A stretch of DNA of 64,000 nt from Bog-473 sp963736525 (GTDB lineage: Bacteria > Actinomycetota > Acidimicrobiia > Acidimicrobiales > RAAP-2), in contig CAVTPF010000012.1 in the NCBI GenBank assembly GCA_963736525.1, positions 434,001 through 498,000 of the forward strand, in the 5' to 3' direction. Both the position numbers and the translations under genes were made by a program. Under the pieces are notes generated by a model. It saw only the letters and a program-made list of their open reading frames with translations. It made no database searches and was not told the DNA's origin. This document shows positions 48,604-56,571 of this stretch, piece after piece. Each line of letters opens with the position of its first letter. Within the stretch, counting starts at the first letter, position 1.

Positions 48604-50301
48604 ATGCATGAACTGCGCGACAGCGGGACCCGCAGCCGAGGTGCCACGGGCGCACCCTCCTTGCTGACCCAGGGCGGCACAGGGGTCCAGGGGGTCGACG
48701 GGGCACCGCCCGGTTTCGACGTCCAGAGGGGTGGCCTGGGCTCGGTCGCCCAGAAGTTGGCGCTGGCCACCCTGTGCGCCGTCCTCTTCCTCACGTTCCT
48801 CGACAACACGATCGTCAGCGTCGGGCTGGCCAACATCCAGAGCGACCTGCATGCGGGCGTCACGTCGCTCCAATGGGTCGTGAACGGCTACGCCCTCACG
48901 TTCGCCAGTTTCATGCTGGCAGCCGGGATGTTGGGCGACTTCCTCGGGCGCAAGCGCATCATGCTCGCCGGCGTCGCCATCTTCTGCGCCGGCTCGGTCA
49001 TGGCCGCTCTGGCAGGCAACGTCGACTGGCTCATCGCGGGCCGCGTCGTCATGGGTGTCGGAGCTGCCGCCAGCGAGCCCGGCACCTTGTCCATCATTCG
49101 CCACGTCTACCCCGACCGGGAGACCCGGGCGGACGCGCTCGGCGTGTGGGCGGCCGTGTCCGGCCTCGCCCTCGCCCTGGGACCGGTCATCGCCGGTGCC
49201 CTCGTCGGGTTCTCGAGCTGGCGGGCCATCTTCTGGTTCAACCTGGGATTCGGCGTCGTGGCGTTCGTGCTGGCGGCGGTCGCCGTCCCCGAGACGTCGG
49301 ACCGCCAGGGCCAGAGCTTCGACGTCGCAGGCTTCCTCTTCGGCGCCGCGTTCCTGGCCTGCATCTCGTTCGCCGTGATTCAAGGGGAGGTCTCCGGCTA
49401 CACCACGCCATGGATCGTTGCCCTCTTCGTCCTGGCCGGTGTGTCGGGCGTGGCGTTCGTGGTCACGGAACGGAGGGTCAAAAGCCCGATGCTCGACCTC
49501 ACGATGTTCCGCCGTCCGCCCTTTGCCGGGGCCAACTTCGTCGCCTTTGTCGCCTACTTCGGGACCTTTTCCATCTTCTTCTTCACGGCTCTGTACCTGC
49601 AGGTCGTCGTCAACGCGTCGGCCTACCAGACGGCGGTCGACTTCCTCCCCATGGCGGCCGGCCTGATCATCGTGTCCGCGCTGACCGGGCCCCTGGTCGC
49701 CCGCATCGGACCACGCTGGCCGATGACGATCGGTTGCCTGCTGGCGGGCGCAGGCATCTTGATCACCAGCGCCGTGCTCGGACCGACATCTGATTTCGGG
49801 ACGCTCGGCTGGGCGCTGCCGATCGCGGGCATCGGCATCGGCATGCTGCTCGTCCCCGTCACGTCGGTCCCGCTGACGGTGGTGCCTCCGGAGCGCTCCG
49901 GCATGGCCGCCTCGGCGACGAACACGAGCCGGGAGATGGGTGCGGTGTTCGGGGTGGCCATCCTGGGTGCCATCGTCAACGCCAAACTCACCGGCGACCT
50001 CGCCGCCAGGCTCAAGGCCATCGGGATCCCGCCCAACTTCCAGAGCCTCGTGATGCATGCCGTGCAGACCGGCGGTGTCTCGAGCGGGGGCGAGGCCGGC
50101 AGCGCCGAGCACTCGAAGAATGCCGCCGTCGCCCGCATCGCCACCAAGGTCGTCAACGCCGCCTACGACGCGTTCGGATCCGGGCTGCACGAGGCGCTCG
50201 TGTTGTCCGGGAGCCTCATCCTGGTCGGCGCCGTCGTGGCGGCATGCACCATCCACACGGTGCGCGGTGGCTCGGCGGGGGCGGAGACCCTGGAGACGTA
50301 G
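48604..50301 (+). CDS. MFS transporter, DHA2 family (14 TM)
   Basis: Proton-driven drug exporter family. Seen: 565 aa, 14 predicted membrane segments. Motif A is present as GMLGDFLGRKRIML and the motif D-like N-terminal signature LFLTFLDNTIVSVGLANI is conserved, as is motif C-like GLALALGPVIAGALVG. The long loop with EAGSAEHSKNAAVARI is near the C-terminal end. A long upstream reading has no homology and ATG 48604 is preferred. An inverted repeat lies 10 bases upstream. Substrate unknown. Confidence 0.93.
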   Translation: MHELRDSGTRSRGATGAPSLLTQGGTGVQGVDGAPPGFDVQRGGLGSVAQKLALATLCAVLFLTFLDNTIVSVGLANIQSDLHAGVTSLQWVVNGYALTFASFMLAAGMLGDFLGRKRIMLAGVAIFCAGSVMAALAGNVDWLIAGRVVMGVGAAASEPGTLSIIRHVYPDRETRADALGVWAAVSGLALALGPVIAGALVGFSSWRAIFWFNLGFGVVAFVLAAVAVPETSDRQGQSFDVAGFLFGAAFLACISFAVIQGEVSGYTTPWIVALFVLAGVSGVAFVVTERRVKSPMLDLTMFRRPPFAGANFVAFVAYFGTFSIFFFTALYLQVVVNASAYQTAVDFLPMAAGLIIVSALTGPLVARIGPRWPMTIGCLLAGAGILITSAVLGPTSDFGTLGWALPIAGIGIGMLLVPVTSVPLTVVPPERSGMAASATNTSREMGAVFGVAILGAIVNAKLTGDLAARLKAIGIPPNFQSLVMHAVQTGGVSSGGEAGSAEHSKNAAVARIATKVVNAAYDAFGSGLHEALVLSGSLILVGAVVAACTIHTVRGGSAGAETLET

Positions 50302-50310
50302 GGCCCGCGC

Positions 50311-50442
50311 TCACTCGCCGGCGTCGGGTACGCCGCGCTCGGCGTTGCGTCCTGCCCGGTTGGCGGACCGCACTGACGCGAAGGTGGCCACGGCGAGGAC
50401 CAGGGTGCCAACGGCCGTCCCCCACGAAGCCCAGTCGGTCAC
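50311..50442 (-). CDS. Small single-TM membrane protein, 43 aa
   Basis: Seen: 43 codons from GTG 50442 to TGA at 50311, a frame short enough to be overlooked. One hydrophobic helix (WGTAVGTLVLAVATFASV) is followed by RSANRAGRNAERG. Actinobacterial proteins of about 140 aa begin with this same helix and 'RSANRxARxAE' stretch; this one stops straight after, so it may be a 5' remnant of such a gene or a true short membrane protein. It lies antisense downstream of the DHA2 gene. Unknown function. Confidence 0.5.
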   Translation of the reverse strand: MTDWASWGTAVGTLVLAVATFASVRSANRAGRNAERGVPDAGE

Positions 50443-50523
50443 GCTGCCAGGTTAGGGAGCAACTCGATGAACGAGCCGAGACCGGGGCCCCGTCTCTTCG
50501 CGAGAGATTCATTCTGGTTAATC

Positions 50524-50553
50524 TTGACTATTCCGCTCATATTTATCTATGTT
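50524..50553 (+). promoter_or_regulatory. Promoter of the sulfonate-type ABC/TauD operon, leaderless
   Basis: Seen: TTGACT (50524-50529, 5 of 6 to TTGACA) and TATGTT (50548-50553), 18-bp spacer, in an AT-rich patch. A transcription start 7 bases after the -10 falls on the ATG at 50560 of the first gene; there is no ribosome site before it. Leaderless expression is inferred. Confidence 0.55.
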
Positions 50554-50559
50554 GTGCGA

Positions 50560-51585
50560 ATGAAGCATTCCCGAGGTCTCATCGCTCCCGTCCTGGCCGG
50601 CGTCGTTCTGGCCGTGGCGTTGCTCTCGGTTGCGGGAACGGCCGAAGGATCGAGCAAGCGGGTCAGCACCGCAGGGATCCCTGCCGGCACGGTCCTCCGG
50701 GTCGGTGAGCAGCTCCACAACCTCTCGACGCTGCTGTCCATCTCGGGTCAGAACCAGAACTTCCCCTACACCGTCCAGTACTCGGAGTTCGTCGGGGGCC
50801 CACCGATGCTCCAGGCCTTCGAGGGTGGTTCCCTCGACGTGGGCTACACGTTCAGCACCCCGTTGATCTTTGCGCAGGCGGCGAACCAGACCATCACTGC
50901 GGTGGCGGGCTGGGCGACGGCCGGGAGCGGCTACGCCCTCGTCTCGTCACCCGGCAACACGTCCATCAAGAAATGGGGTGACCTCAAGGGGAAGCGGGTC
51001 GCCTACCAGGTCGGTACCGCCAGTCAGACAGTCTTGCTCGAAGGGCTCGAGTCGGCCGGGCTGTCGCTCTCGGCCGTGACGACGGTGAACCTGCCGACGA
51101 CGCAGATTGCAGCAGCCCTGCAGGGAGGTTCTGCGGACGCCGGCATCACCGTCGAGCCGTTGCTCAGCGTGTATCTCGCCGCCAATCCGACGGCGCATGT
51201 GATCACCTATGGCACCCAGGTGGTCGATCGGGCCGGCTTCCTCATCGCCACCTCCGCATCGCTCGCAGAGCAGGGCAAGTCGGCAGCGATCGCCGACTAC
51301 ATCGGGCGGTTGATCAAGGCGTACAAGTATCTCGACGCGCACCCACAAAAGGTCATTCAGGGCGTGTACGTCGGCCAGTACGGCCTGTCACCGGCTCGTG
51401 CGGCTGCGGTCGCCAAGCTCTACGGCCCGACCTCTTTTCTCCAGCTGCCTGGCTCGGTCCTGGCCACCCAGCAGGTGGCCGCCGATCTCTATTTCAAGGC
51501 AGGGCAGATCCCGAGCAAGGTCAACGTGACGAAGGAATTCGATTCCCGGTTCAACGCGCTGGTCGCTGCGGACCAGGGATCATGA
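50560..51585 (+). CDS. ABC transporter substrate-binding protein, SsuA/aliphatic sulfonate type
   Basis: Periplasmic-type binding protein capturing the imported substrate. Seen: 341 aa from ATG 50560 with a signal peptide (GLIAPVLAGVVLAVALLSVAGTA). There is no lipobox cysteine, so it is probably not a lipoprotein. TVLRVGEQLHNLSTLLSISG and FEGGSLDVGYTF resemble SsuA/TauA-type proteins; GDLKGKRVAYQVGTASQTVLL is the domain-hinge region. First of four genes that all overlap by 4 bases. A longer reading from 50467 adds a second hydrophobic stretch and is less likely. Confidence 0.86.
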   Translation: MKHSRGLIAPVLAGVVLAVALLSVAGTAEGSSKRVSTAGIPAGTVLRVGEQLHNLSTLLSISGQNQNFPYTVQYSEFVGGPPMLQAFEGGSLDVGYTFSTPLIFAQAANQTITAVAGWATAGSGYALVSSPGNTSIKKWGDLKGKRVAYQVGTASQTVLLEGLESAGLSLSAVTTVNLPTTQIAAALQGGSADAGITVEPLLSVYLAANPTAHVITYGTQVVDRAGFLIATSASLAEQGKSAAIADYIGRLIKAYKYLDAHPQKVIQGVYVGQYGLSPARAAAVAKLYGPTSFLQLPGSVLATQQVAADLYFKAGQIPSKVNVTKEFDSRFNALVAADQGS

Positions 51586-52481
51586 CCGTCGTCGGGTCGG
51601 GACGCGAGGTGGTGCGGGCGCCGGCCTCGGAGGGTGTCGAGCCGCCTGCCGCGGCGCGGGCACCGGTTGGACCGGTACTCGTCAGGCTTGCCACTGACGC
51701 CCAGCAGCGCGCCGGGACCCGGTCCCGCCCGCCCGGTCGGGGCTGGCACCGGCTCATCGGCGTGGTGGCGTTCTTCGCCGTGTGGGAGGTCGCCTCGCTC
51801 GTCGGGTGGATCCGACCCCAGGACCTCGCCGCACCCTCGTCGGTGTTCACCACGGGAGCGCACATGATCAGTGACGGTGTGCTGGGCAGCGCGTTGTGGG
51901 CATCGCTCCAGCGCGTGTTCTGGGGACTCTGCATCGGGGTGCCGCTGGGCGCGCTCCTCGCCCTGACCTCCGGGCTGTCCCGTTTGGGCGAGAATCTCGT
52001 CGACGGCAACGTCCAGATGCTCCGGTTCGTGCCGATCATCGGACTCGAGTCACTGTTCGTCCTGTGGCTTGGTGTCGGCGAGACCGCCAAGATCTCACTG
52101 ATCGCGCTGGGCGTGGTGTTCCCCGTCTACATCAACACCTTCGCGGCCATCCGCGGCATCGATCCTGGCTACCTCGAACTGGCGGACGTGGTGGGCCTCA
52201 GCCAGTGGGCGAAGATCCGGCGGATCGTGCTGCCGGGTGCTCTTCCCGGCTTCCTCGTCGGATTGCGCATGGCGTTGGCCGTCGCCTGGCTCCTCCTCGT
52301 CTTTGCGGAGCAGATCAACGCCTCGAGCGGTCTCGGCTTCCTGATCGTGCAGGCGCAGACGTTCTTCCAATCGAATGTGATCGTGCTGTGCCTCGTCTGC
52401 TATGCCCTCCTGGGCCTGCTCACCGACACCCTGGTCCGCTCCATGGAGCGGCTCACGCTGCGGTGGCAGCCGGGCCGATGA
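51582..52481 (+). CDS. ABC transporter permease, SsuC/TauC type
   Basis: Membrane subunit of the sulfonate-type importer. Seen: 299 aa, an N-terminal cytosolic extension of about 55 residues, then six membrane segments. The EAA loop that contacts the ATPase is in ELADVVGLSQWAKIRRIVLPGALPGFLVGLRMALAVAW (G-x-P...G). FVPIIGLESLFVLWLGVGETAKI is conserved in the family. Four-base overlap (ATGA) with the binding-protein gene upstream and with the ATPase gene downstream. Confidence 0.93.
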   Translation: MTVVGSGREVVRAPASEGVEPPAAARAPVGPVLVRLATDAQQRAGTRSRPPGRGWHRLIGVVAFFAVWEVASLVGWIRPQDLAAPSSVFTTGAHMISDGVLGSALWASLQRVFWGLCIGVPLGALLALTSGLSRLGENLVDGNVQMLRFVPIIGLESLFVLWLGVGETAKISLIALGVVFPVYINTFAAIRGIDPGYLELADVVGLSQWAKIRRIVLPGALPGFLVGLRMALAVAWLLLVFAEQINASSGLGFLIVQAQTFFQSNVIVLCLVCYALLGLLTDTLVRSMERLTLRWQPGR

Positions 52482-53320
52482 GCCCCAATCTCGCGTCGGC
52501 ACCGGACGCCCGTCTCGACGGCCACGCGGCAGCGGGCCGTGCCGTCGTGGTGTGTGGATTGCGCCGCTCCTTCGGCGAGCGAGAGGTGCTCCGAGGCGTC
52601 GACCTTGACATAGCCCCTGGAGAGTTCGTTGCCCTGCTCGGTCGGAGCGGCTCGGGGAAGAGCACCATCCTGCGCGCGCTCGCCGGTCTCGACGACGGCG
52701 CACACGGCGACCTCTACGTGCCCGAGCGGCGCTCGGTCGTGTTCCAGGATCCGCGGCTCCTTCCCTGGGCGAGGGTCCTCGACAACGTCATCCTCGGGAC
52801 CACCGGCTCGAGCGCGGTCCGACGAGGCGTCGAGGCGCTCGGCGAGGTCGGCCTCTCGGGACACGAGAGGGACTGGCCCAAGACTCTCTCGGGAGGTGAG
52901 GCCCAGCGAGTCTCTCTGGCACGGGCGCTGCTCCGTGAGCCAGATCTGTTGCTCCTCGATGAGCCCTTCGGCGCTCTCGACGCCCTGACCCGCATAAAGA
53001 TGCACGCCCTCGTCGTCCAGCTGCGCGGGCGGCACCACCCGGCGGTCCTGCTCGTGACCCACGACGTCGACGAAGCCATCCTGCTGGCGGATCGATGTCT
53101 CGTGCTGACGGAGGGACGGATCACGCTCGACCGGCGTGTCGACGTCGGCCCGACACGCCGGCGGGGAGCGCCGCGATTCAACGAACTGCGCGAAGCGCTG
53201 CTTGCCGAACTCGGTGTCGACGACACGCACGAGGGCGCACAGCTCGCTTCCCATCTTGACCACGAACCCCGTCCGCCGACCACTGATCGACCACCGAACG
53301 AAGGAGTATCGCTGCAATGA
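52478..53320 (+). CDS. ABC transporter ATP-binding protein, SsuB/TauB type
   Basis: Energising subunit of the importer. Seen: 280 aa; Walker A LLGRSGSGKST at about 51-61, Q-loop VVFQDPRLLPW, signature LSGGEAQRVSLARAL (LSGGE in place of LSGGQ, common in this group), Walker B LLLLDEPFGALD and H-loop LLVTHDVDEA. The C-terminal 40 residues form a proline-rich tail. Overlaps by 4 bases with both the permease and the dioxygenase genes. Confidence 0.93.
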   Translation: MSPNLASAPDARLDGHAAAGRAVVVCGLRRSFGEREVLRGVDLDIAPGEFVALLGRSGSGKSTILRALAGLDDGAHGDLYVPERRSVVFQDPRLLPWARVLDNVILGTTGSSAVRRGVEALGEVGLSGHERDWPKTLSGGEAQRVSLARALLREPDLLLLDEPFGALDALTRIKMHALVVQLRGRHHPAVLLVTHDVDEAILLADRCLVLTEGRITLDRRVDVGPTRRRGAPRFNELREALLAELGVDDTHEGAQLASHLDHEPRPPTTDRPPNEGVSLQ

Positions 53321-54198
53321 CACAGACCGAAGCCCGCCCCGCCCTCACGGTGACCCCGCTCTCAGGGACCATCGGCGCCGTCATCGAGGGCGTCGACGTG
53401 CGCCACCTCGACGAGGAGACCCTCGCAGAGATCCGAAAGATCTGGCTGGAACGCAAGGTCGTCTTCTTCCCCGGACAGCATCTCGACGCGGCTGAACACC
53501 AGGAGTTCGCCTCCAGGTTCGGAGAGCTGACCGAGGGTCATCCGGTCATCCCCAGCGTCGAAGGGTTCCCCAACGTCTTCGAGATCGACTACTCGCAGGC
53601 GCGCCAGCTTTATGGCAACTACGGCGACGTCGCCGCTCGGCGTCGTGGTCTCGACTGGCACACCGATGTGACGTTCGTCGAGCGTCCGCCGGTCGGCAGC
53701 ATCCTGCGCGCCGTGGTGATCCCGCCCTCTGGGGGCGACACGCTCTTCTCGGACCAGCAGGCGGCATTCGCGGCACTGAGCCCGTCGTTGCAGCAGTACC
53801 TGTGCACGTTGCACGCCGTCCACGACGGCCAGTCCTCGTTCCGGGCGGCCTTCGACCACTTCGGTGCCGGAAGGTGGGAGGGCAAGGAAGTCCCCAAGCT
53901 CGAGCCGGTGATCCATCCCGTCGTGCGGACGCATCCCGAGACGGGCATCAAGGGACTCTTCGTCAATCCCGGCTTCACCCTGCACATTGTCGAGCTCGAC
54001 CGGGCCGAGAGCGACGCGTTACTCGACTTCCTCTACAGGCATTCCGTCCAGCCGGAGTTCACGGTGCGGTACCACTGGACGGCTGGTGACGTCGGTTTCT
54101 GGGACAATCGAGCGACGCAGCACTCCGTCGTCGGCGATTTTGGTGACCAGCACCGGGTCATCCAGCGGGTGACACTCCGTGGTGACAAGCCGGTCTGA
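53317..54198 (+). CDS. TauD/TfdA-family 2-oxoglutarate-dependent dioxygenase
   Basis: Fe(II)/2-oxoglutarate dioxygenase that in TauD releases sulfite from taurine; related members act on alkyl sulfates or aryloxyacids. Seen: 293 aa; the iron ligands H-x-D in DWHTDVTF at about 109-111 and a distal His in WDNRATQH at about 265-270, with the 2OG-binding Arg in the following stretch (HRVIQR). FFPGQHLDAAEHQEFASRFGEL and the HYHWTAGD-type region match the family. It is the last gene of the ABC operon, coupled by a 4-base overlap. Substrate: probably a sulfonate or sulfate ester, not proven. Confidence 0.92.
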   Translation: MTQTEARPALTVTPLSGTIGAVIEGVDVRHLDEETLAEIRKIWLERKVVFFPGQHLDAAEHQEFASRFGELTEGHPVIPSVEGFPNVFEIDYSQARQLYGNYGDVAARRRGLDWHTDVTFVERPPVGSILRAVVIPPSGGDTLFSDQQAAFAALSPSLQQYLCTLHAVHDGQSSFRAAFDHFGAGRWEGKEVPKLEPVIHPVVRTHPETGIKGLFVNPGFTLHIVELDRAESDALLDFLYRHSVQPEFTVRYHWTAGDVGFWDNRATQHSVVGDFGDQHRVIQRVTLRGDKPV

Positions 54199-54221
54199 GC
54201 GCTCCGGCCTGGCCTGCGTAT

Positions 54222-54249
54222 CTGGGATGATCGACGGCGATCATCCCAG
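54222..54249. terminator. Bidirectional hairpin between the TauD-type and the 97-aa gene
   Basis: Seen: perfect 12-bp stem CTGGGATGATCG / CGATCATCCCAG with a 4-base loop ACGG, 23 bases after the tauD-like stop. The convergent gene's stop codon and last two residues lie inside the right arm. The strength of the stem and the convergent position fit a shared terminator. Confidence 0.75.
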
Positions 54250-54534
54250 GACGGCTTGGACCTCCTCGAGCGATATCTCTGCGGTCACGTGACCGCCACA
54301 TTCGGGGCAGTTGTGGGTGTGACGCCAGGATCGAATCAACCGGGTGCCCACTGGGTTCAGAAGCACGGTGAAGGCTTCCGACCCGTCCTTGACCTCCAAT
54401 CCGTAGTACGGGCGCCATTCGGTCACGACGGAATGTTGATCGATCTCAATGCCCTTGAGAATCCGACGAAACCGCATGCGTTCACTGTCGAACACCCAGG
54501 TGCTGTGGCACGACTCCAAGACCAACGGCGTCAT
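54241..54534 (-). CDS. Hypothetical protein with C-terminal CPECGG motif
   Basis: Not recognised. Seen: 97 aa, soluble, ATG 54534. RRILKGIEIDQHSVVTEWRPYYGLEVKDG and RLIRSWRHTHNCPECGGHVTAEISLEEV. The CPEC pair followed by GGH could hold half of a zinc site. Stop codon sits in the hairpin shared with the TauD-type operon. Convergent with that operon, and the FAD oxidoreductase gene ends 95 bp upstream on the same strand. Confidence 0.65.
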   Translation of the reverse strand: MTPLVLESCHSTWVFDSERMRFRRILKGIEIDQHSVVTEWRPYYGLEVKDGSEAFTVLLNPVGTRLIRSWRHTHNCPECGGHVTAEISLEEVQAVLG

Positions 54535-54628
54535 GCCGTGATTCTGTGACTACTACCTGAGAATCGCCTCAGAACTTCCTTGACGTTGTGTGACGATATC
54601 CAGACAATCAGAAGCCAACGCCAGCCTG

Positions 54629-56209
54629 TCAGGCCGGAGCGATCGACTGCGCGAAGTGGAACACATCGTCGGGGTCGTATTTCCGCTTCACCTGTCGCAG
54701 GCGAGGCAGATTCGCCCCGTAATAAGCCTGCTGCCAGTCGGCCAGGGTGGGGTCGATGTAGTTCTGGTAGGAACCCTGCGTGACCGGCGCGAAAGCGCCG
54801 TGCAAATTCTCGAGCCAGGCGGACGCCGTCGACGTCGCACCCGGGGCCGGTGGGGCGGTCGGATAGGTGATGGAGTACTGGGCGCACGCGACGGCAGCCC
54901 GGTGGACGAAGGCCGTCTCGCTCGCTCCGACTTGGTTGATCACCCCGCCGTAGCCGTCGAACACGATGCCGCCGCCGGCGCCGGACAGCGTCGCCGGCAG
55001 GGTCGATAACGCCGATATGAGCGTGGTCACGGAGCTCTCCGGGAGAGGTCCGCCGACGTAGGAGGACTTGGCCGCGAACGGTGACGGCACGGGTGCGGCG
55101 CACTGGGCCAGCGGCTTCCCCTCGCACCCCGCCTCAATCATGGTCGCGGTGAGGTAGTCCTCCGGTCCGACGAAGCGGTACGTCGTACCCTCTCCAACAG
55201 AGGAGGTCAGCGGGTCCAGCGCGGCGGAACAGGCGGTCACCGGTCCCACGAACACCCCGGTGACCTTGACCAGTCCGCCCCCAGCAATCCCGCTGCTGAA
55301 CAGCTGGCAGTTGGCCCACAGCTGGGGGGGCGTCGACGGGATCCATCGCAGCCACGCGTCAAGGACGGTGCCCGCCGCTCCCCATGGCCACTCCAGGGTG
55401 AAGAGCGTGATCGTGTCCGGCATGGGTTGCACCCGGAACCCGAACGACGTCACGACGCCAAAGTTCCCTCCGCCACCGCCACGGCAGGCCCAGTACAGGT
55501 CCTCGTCCTGGCCCGGTCCGCACTGGCGTAGTACGCCATCGGCCGTCACGATCTCGACGGACTCCATCTGGTCGCACGTCAGCCCGTACGCCCGAGAGAA
55601 CACGCCAATCCCCCCGCCCAAGGCCAGCCCGGCGATCCCGACCGTCGGGCACGAGCCGCCCGGCAGCAGGAGACCTTGTGTGCCCAGCTGGCTGTAGGCG
55701 TCGATCAACTCGGTGCCGGCCCCCACCGAGACGACCTCCTCATTGGAGGCCTGGTGAGCGGCTGAACCGCCAACCGAGATGTCATGGAGCGGCGACACGT
55801 CGATGACCAGGCCCGGGCACGACGAGTAGCCCCCGTAGCTGTGCCCACCGGAGCGCGCTGCCACCTGGACATTGTGCTCTCGGGCGAAGGCAAGGCAACG
55901 TTGCACATCGCTTGCCGATTCGCACTGGGCAATGGCCGCGGGGTGGGCTGCGTCGACGGCAGCGTTGTACAACTGCCCGGCCGAGGCGTACCCGGTGTCA
56001 CCTGGTACCAACAACGTCCCGAGCAGCGATCCGGCGAGCGCTCCCCAGTCCGGCGGTCCCCCCTGCTGCGGCTTCGCCGACGACGCAGTTGTGCCGCCGC
56101 TCGTGCCCGAAGGGTGAGGGCTCGTGTTCGAGCAGGCGGCCGCCGTGCCACCTGCAAGAACACCTGATCCGACCACTGCTGCTCGGCGCAGGAACGAGCG
56201 GCGATCCAT
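54629..56209 (-). CDS. Tat-exported FAD-linked oxidoreductase with BBE domain
   Basis: Berberine-bridge-enzyme-like oxidase. Seen: 526 aa; a twin-arginine signal (MDRRSFLRRAAVVGSG) ending in a TAAAC lipobox-like stretch, so it is probably a Tat-exported lipoprotein. The FAD domain has ARSGGHSYGGYSS (covalent-FAD His) and GSCPTVGIAGLALGGG (covalent-FAD Cys), the bicovalent pattern. The C-terminal BBE block YYGANLPRLRQVKRKYDPDDVF is complete. Upstream in-frame codons have no signal-like features, so ATG 56209 is chosen. Substrates of such enzymes are sugars, alkaloid-like or aromatic alcohols; here unknown. Confidence 0.92.
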   Translation of the reverse strand: MDRRSFLRRAAVVGSGVLAGGTAAACSNTSPHPSGTSGGTTASSAKPQQGGPPDWGALAGSLLGTLLVPGDTGYASAGQLYNAAVDAAHPAAIAQCESASDVQRCLAFAREHNVQVAARSGGHSYGGYSSCPGLVIDVSPLHDISVGGSAAHQASNEEVVSVGAGTELIDAYSQLGTQGLLLPGGSCPTVGIAGLALGGGIGVFSRAYGLTCDQMESVEIVTADGVLRQCGPGQDEDLYWACRGGGGGNFGVVTSFGFRVQPMPDTITLFTLEWPWGAAGTVLDAWLRWIPSTPPQLWANCQLFSSGIAGGGLVKVTGVFVGPVTACSAALDPLTSSVGEGTTYRFVGPEDYLTATMIEAGCEGKPLAQCAAPVPSPFAAKSSYVGGPLPESSVTTLISALSTLPATLSGAGGGIVFDGYGGVINQVGASETAFVHRAAVACAQYSITYPTAPPAPGATSTASAWLENLHGAFAPVTQGSYQNYIDPTLADWQQAYYGANLPRLRQVKRKYDPDDVFHFAQSIAPA

Positions 56210-56567
56210 CGGGCCGCAGCGCTCGCGGTGGTCAGGCAAGACGACCTGCGTCCCGATCGTGGATCCCGTTGGCACCCATACCCACCACCCTTCGCGCATC
56301 GGCCGATGCTGGGCTCGTTCATGTGACCTTGGACCCTGGTCGCACACGTGCCTGACGAACCATGGTTAGCAGAGTGGTTGAGCCCGGGACGCGTGCTGAC
56401 CCTGGTACTCCGACCGGCGCACGGGCACGAGCCCAGTCGAACGCCAGAAGGTCACACATGAAGGAGCAGAACCAGATCACCTGCACCCCGCCGAACCCTG
56501 GTCCGGTAGAGCCGGCGCGCGGCGTTGATCCGCTCAGGAGAGGGGCGCGGACGATCGGGCTCCAGCG
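56210..56567. other. 358-bp divergent region with a palindrome
   Basis: Seen: contains AACCATGGTT (56358-56367, 10-bp perfect palindrome) and a 37-codon open frame (annotated separately). No clear -35/-10 set on either side. The palindrome resembles the ArsR-type site at 46640, but no ArsR gene is near. Confidence 0.4.
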
Positions 56568-56571
56568 ATGA
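56458..56571 (+). CDS. Possible small protein, 37 aa, coupled to the site-2 protease
   Basis: Seen: ATG 56458 preceded by an AGAAGG stretch, reading to TGA at 56571, which overlaps the protease ATG by 4 bases (ATGA). Residues begin MKEQNQITCTPPNPGPVEPA and the end is Arg/Gly-rich. No homologue recognised; it might be a leader peptide that couples translation, or chance. Confidence 0.3.
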   Translation: MKEQNQITCTPPNPGPVEPARGVDPLRRGARTIGLQR

